Below, piece after piece: positions 62,538-64,000 of a stretch of 64,000 nt of DNA. Every line of letters starts with the position of its first letter. Within the stretch, counting starts at the first letter, position 1. The notes under the pieces are model-generated. The model saw only the letters and a list, made by a program, of their open reading frames with translations. It was not told the origin of the DNA and ran no database searches. A program made the position numbers and the translations under genes. The DNA lies in assembly GCA_016794625.1 (NCBI GenBank), contig JAEUGY010000037.1:124001-188000 (forward strand), in the 5' to 3' direction. This stretch comes from Opitutaceae bacterium. Lineage in GTDB: Bacteria; Verrucomicrobiota; Verrucomicrobiia; Opitutales; Opitutaceae.

Positions 62538-63473
62538 ATGATCCTCTTCAAACGCCTCTCCTTCTATCTCGCTCTGCTCGGCATGGTGGGCATCACCACG
62601 TTTGTTCTCCGGCTGCGCGCCTCGTCGTCCGAACCCATTTTGCCGCCGCCGCTGGCGCCGCCGGCCAAACCGTTTGCCAAGGCGATTGGCGCGAGCGGGT
62701 TGGTCGAGGCCCGCCGCGAAAACACGCTGGTGGGCGTGCCGGTGCCCGGCTTGGTCAAGAGCGTCAAGGTGGCGGTCTGGGACCGGGTGCAGCCCGGCGC
62801 GCCGTTGCTGGAGCTGGACGACCGGGAGTTGCGCGCGGCGCTCGCCGCGCAGCGGGCGCAGGTTGCGGTGACGGAGGCGCAGATCGTCACCGCTCGGGCC
62901 ACGCTTCGCCGGATCCGCGACTCGCTCGTGCGCATCGAACGGCTGCGCGAGGGCAACGTCGCTTCGGAGGAGGCTCTGGAGTCGACCCGCAATGAGGCCG
63001 CGGTGGCGGAGGCGCAGGTGGCGACCGCCGAGGCGCAGCGTCTCGCGGCGCTGGCCACCGTCACCCAGACCGAGACCCTGATCGAACGCCTCACCGTCCG
63101 TGCGCCCATCGGAGGCACGATCCTGCAGGTCAATGTCAGGGCCGGTGAATACGTTTCAACCGCGTCGGCCGTGACCCCGCTGGTGCTGGGTGACATCGAC
63201 GAGGTGCAGGTCCGCGCCGACGTCGACGAACAGGTCGCCCCCCGCGTGCGCGCCGGCGCCAAGGCCGTCGGGTACCTGAAGGGCGACAGCGCGCGCCCCA
63301 TCGCGATGGAGTTTGTCCGCATCGAGCCCTACGTCGTGCCCAAGCGCAGCCTGACCGGCGCCAGCACCGAACGCGTCGACACCCGCGTCCTCCAGGTCAT
63401 TTACCGCTTCCCCAACGCCCCCGGCCGCCCCGTTTACGTCGGCCAGCAGCTCGACTTGTACATTGAAGAGTAA
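62538..63473 (+). CDS. HlyD-family periplasmic adaptor protein
   Basis: Membrane fusion protein of 311 aa. One N-terminal membrane helix (about residues 8-25), a barrel-sandwich/lipoyl half (ASGLVEARRENTLVGVPVPG, SVKVAVWDRVQPGAPLLELD), a coiled coil (about 95-170), the second lipoyl half (ERLTVRAPIGGTILQVNVRA, GEYV), and a beta-barrel end. Completes a tripartite DevBCA/MacAB-like exporter. No TolC-type outer-membrane gene is in the window, so one must be supplied elsewhere. Confidence 0.92.
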   Translation: MILFKRLSFYLALLGMVGITTFVLRLRASSSEPILPPPLAPPAKPFAKAIGASGLVEARRENTLVGVPVPGLVKSVKVAVWDRVQPGAPLLELDDRELRAALAAQRAQVAVTEAQIVTARATLRRIRDSLVRIERLREGNVASEEALESTRNEAAVAEAQVATAEAQRLAALATVTQTETLIERLTVRAPIGGTILQVNVRAGEYVSTASAVTPLVLGDIDEVQVRADVDEQVAPRVRAGAKAVGYLKGDSARPIAMEFVRIEPYVVPKRSLTGASTERVDTRVLQVIYRFPNAPGRPVYVGQQLDLYIEE

Positions 63474-63519
63474 CCGCCGGTACGAGGACCTGCTCGAAGA
63501 CTCGACCTGACCCCCTGCG

Positions 63520-64000
63520 CTAGGATGCCGCGGGTCCGCGGTAGAAGCGCGCGAGGCTGGCCGGGGCGACGCCGGCGTTGAAGCCGGCGAGCATGAGGGT
63601 GTTGATGAGGGTGGTGCGGAGGGTGCCGCGTTTTTGCCAGCGGCGGGCCGAGGTTTGAATCGCCTCCCGGGCGGTGAGCACGCGGCCGCGTGCGCGCAGG
63701 CGGCGCACGAGGTCGTAATCCTCCATGATCGGGAGGTCGGCGTATCCTCCGAGTTCTTCAAAGGTGGCACGGGGCAGGAAGATCGCCTGGTCGCCGTAGG
63801 GGGTGCGGCCCCACGTGGAACGGAGGTGCGTGCCGTGTTCGATCCACCAGCGTCCGGGCACGGCCTCGCGGAGGCGGAAACGAAACGCTCCGGCGGCGGT
63901 TCCAGGAGTCGCGAGGGTCCGGCGGACCACGGTCGACCAGCCGGGAGGGAGCTCGGTGTCGGCGTGGAGAAAGAGGAGATGGCGCGCTTCGGTGCGGGCC
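63520..64000 (-). CDS. Glycosyltransferase family 2 (partial, 5' end beyond window)
   Basis: The gene runs off the right edge, so only the C-terminal part is seen. The visible frame includes ARHLLFLHADTELPPGWSTV (contains the DxD-like HADT motif), then FRFRLREAVPGRWWIEHGTH, YGDQAIFLPRATFEELGGYA, LPIMEDYDLVRRLRARGRVL, matching the TIGR04283-type GT2 family. A C-terminal helix follows. Acceptor unknown. Confidence 0.85.
   Translation of the reverse strand, partial: ARTEARHLLFLHADTELPPGWSTVVRRTLATPGTAAGAFRFRLREAVPGRWWIEHGTHLRSTWGRTPYGDQAIFLPRATFEELGGYADLPIMEDYDLVRRLRARGRVLTAREAIQTSARRWQKRGTLRTTLINTLMLAGFNAGVAPASLARFYRGPAAS

Overview
The window (about 64 kb, high GC) reads as chromosome of a flagellated diderm, most likely a member of the Verrucomicrobiota, class Opitutia (Opitutaceae-like). 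This placement is an inference. It rests on P- and L-ring flagellar genes (outer membrane present), a FecI/FecR/TonB-receptor island whose receptor begins in the style of Opitutaceae receptors, a fused TRAP permease with a TatT partner, a membrane pyrophosphatase, and many intergenic REP-like palindromes. Genes are dense. Most internal operon genes have pyrimidine-rich leaders without an obvious Shine-Dalgarno sequence.

Bases 1-24006 are a near-continuous flagellar locus on the + strand: flgE-fliL-fliM-fliN; fliO-fliP-fliQ-fliR; flhB-flhA; flhF-small membrane protein-fliA-motA-motB-small Cys/His protein; flgF-flgG-flgA-flgH-flgI-flgJ-flgN-flgK-flgL-fliW-csrA-fliC. Four of the breaks (before fliO, flhB, flhF, flgF) carry a sigma-54-type element TGGCAY-N5-NNGC ending only 17-23 bases before the start codon. 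About 70-110 bases further upstream each has an inverted repeat of the form CGGCA-N5-TGCCG, which looks like an enhancer-binding-protein site. motA has a sigma-28-type promoter just after fliA. This gives a readable hierarchy: sigma-54 with an activator for the export apparatus, rod and hook genes, then FliA for the motor, with CsrA/FliW acting on the filament.

Bases 24354-29261 hold a hexuronate pair (mannonate dehydratase and an SDR), a secreted TonB-domain protein and a chemoreceptor. Bases 29435-46123 hold mostly single genes: a large coiled-coil membrane protein, a Tat/lipoprotein phosphoesterase, Na+-pump decarboxylase gamma and beta subunits (the beta subunit with an inserted biotinyl-like fold), gamma-glutamyltransferase, transglutaminase, H+/Na+ pyrophosphatase, a GT2 glycosyltransferase, an FAD oxidoreductase with a desaturase, and an MFS exporter. 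Bases 46558-53537 hold a second TonB-domain protein, a periplasmic beta-carbonic anhydrase and an ECF sigma/FecR/STN-TonB receptor signalling unit. Bases 53733-64000 hold a P-loop kinase, an outer-membrane barrel, a TatT-DctP-DctQM TRAP importer, a TetR/ABC/HlyD efflux operon with an obvious operator, and the 3' part of a glycosyltransferase.

The intergenic DNA contains at least five families of dispersed palindromic repeats (called A to E here, plus a long tandem inverted repeat at 47179-47374). Several are nested in fixed order, suggesting composite non-autonomous elements. No tRNA, rRNA, CRISPR array, insertion sequence or prophage was seen.
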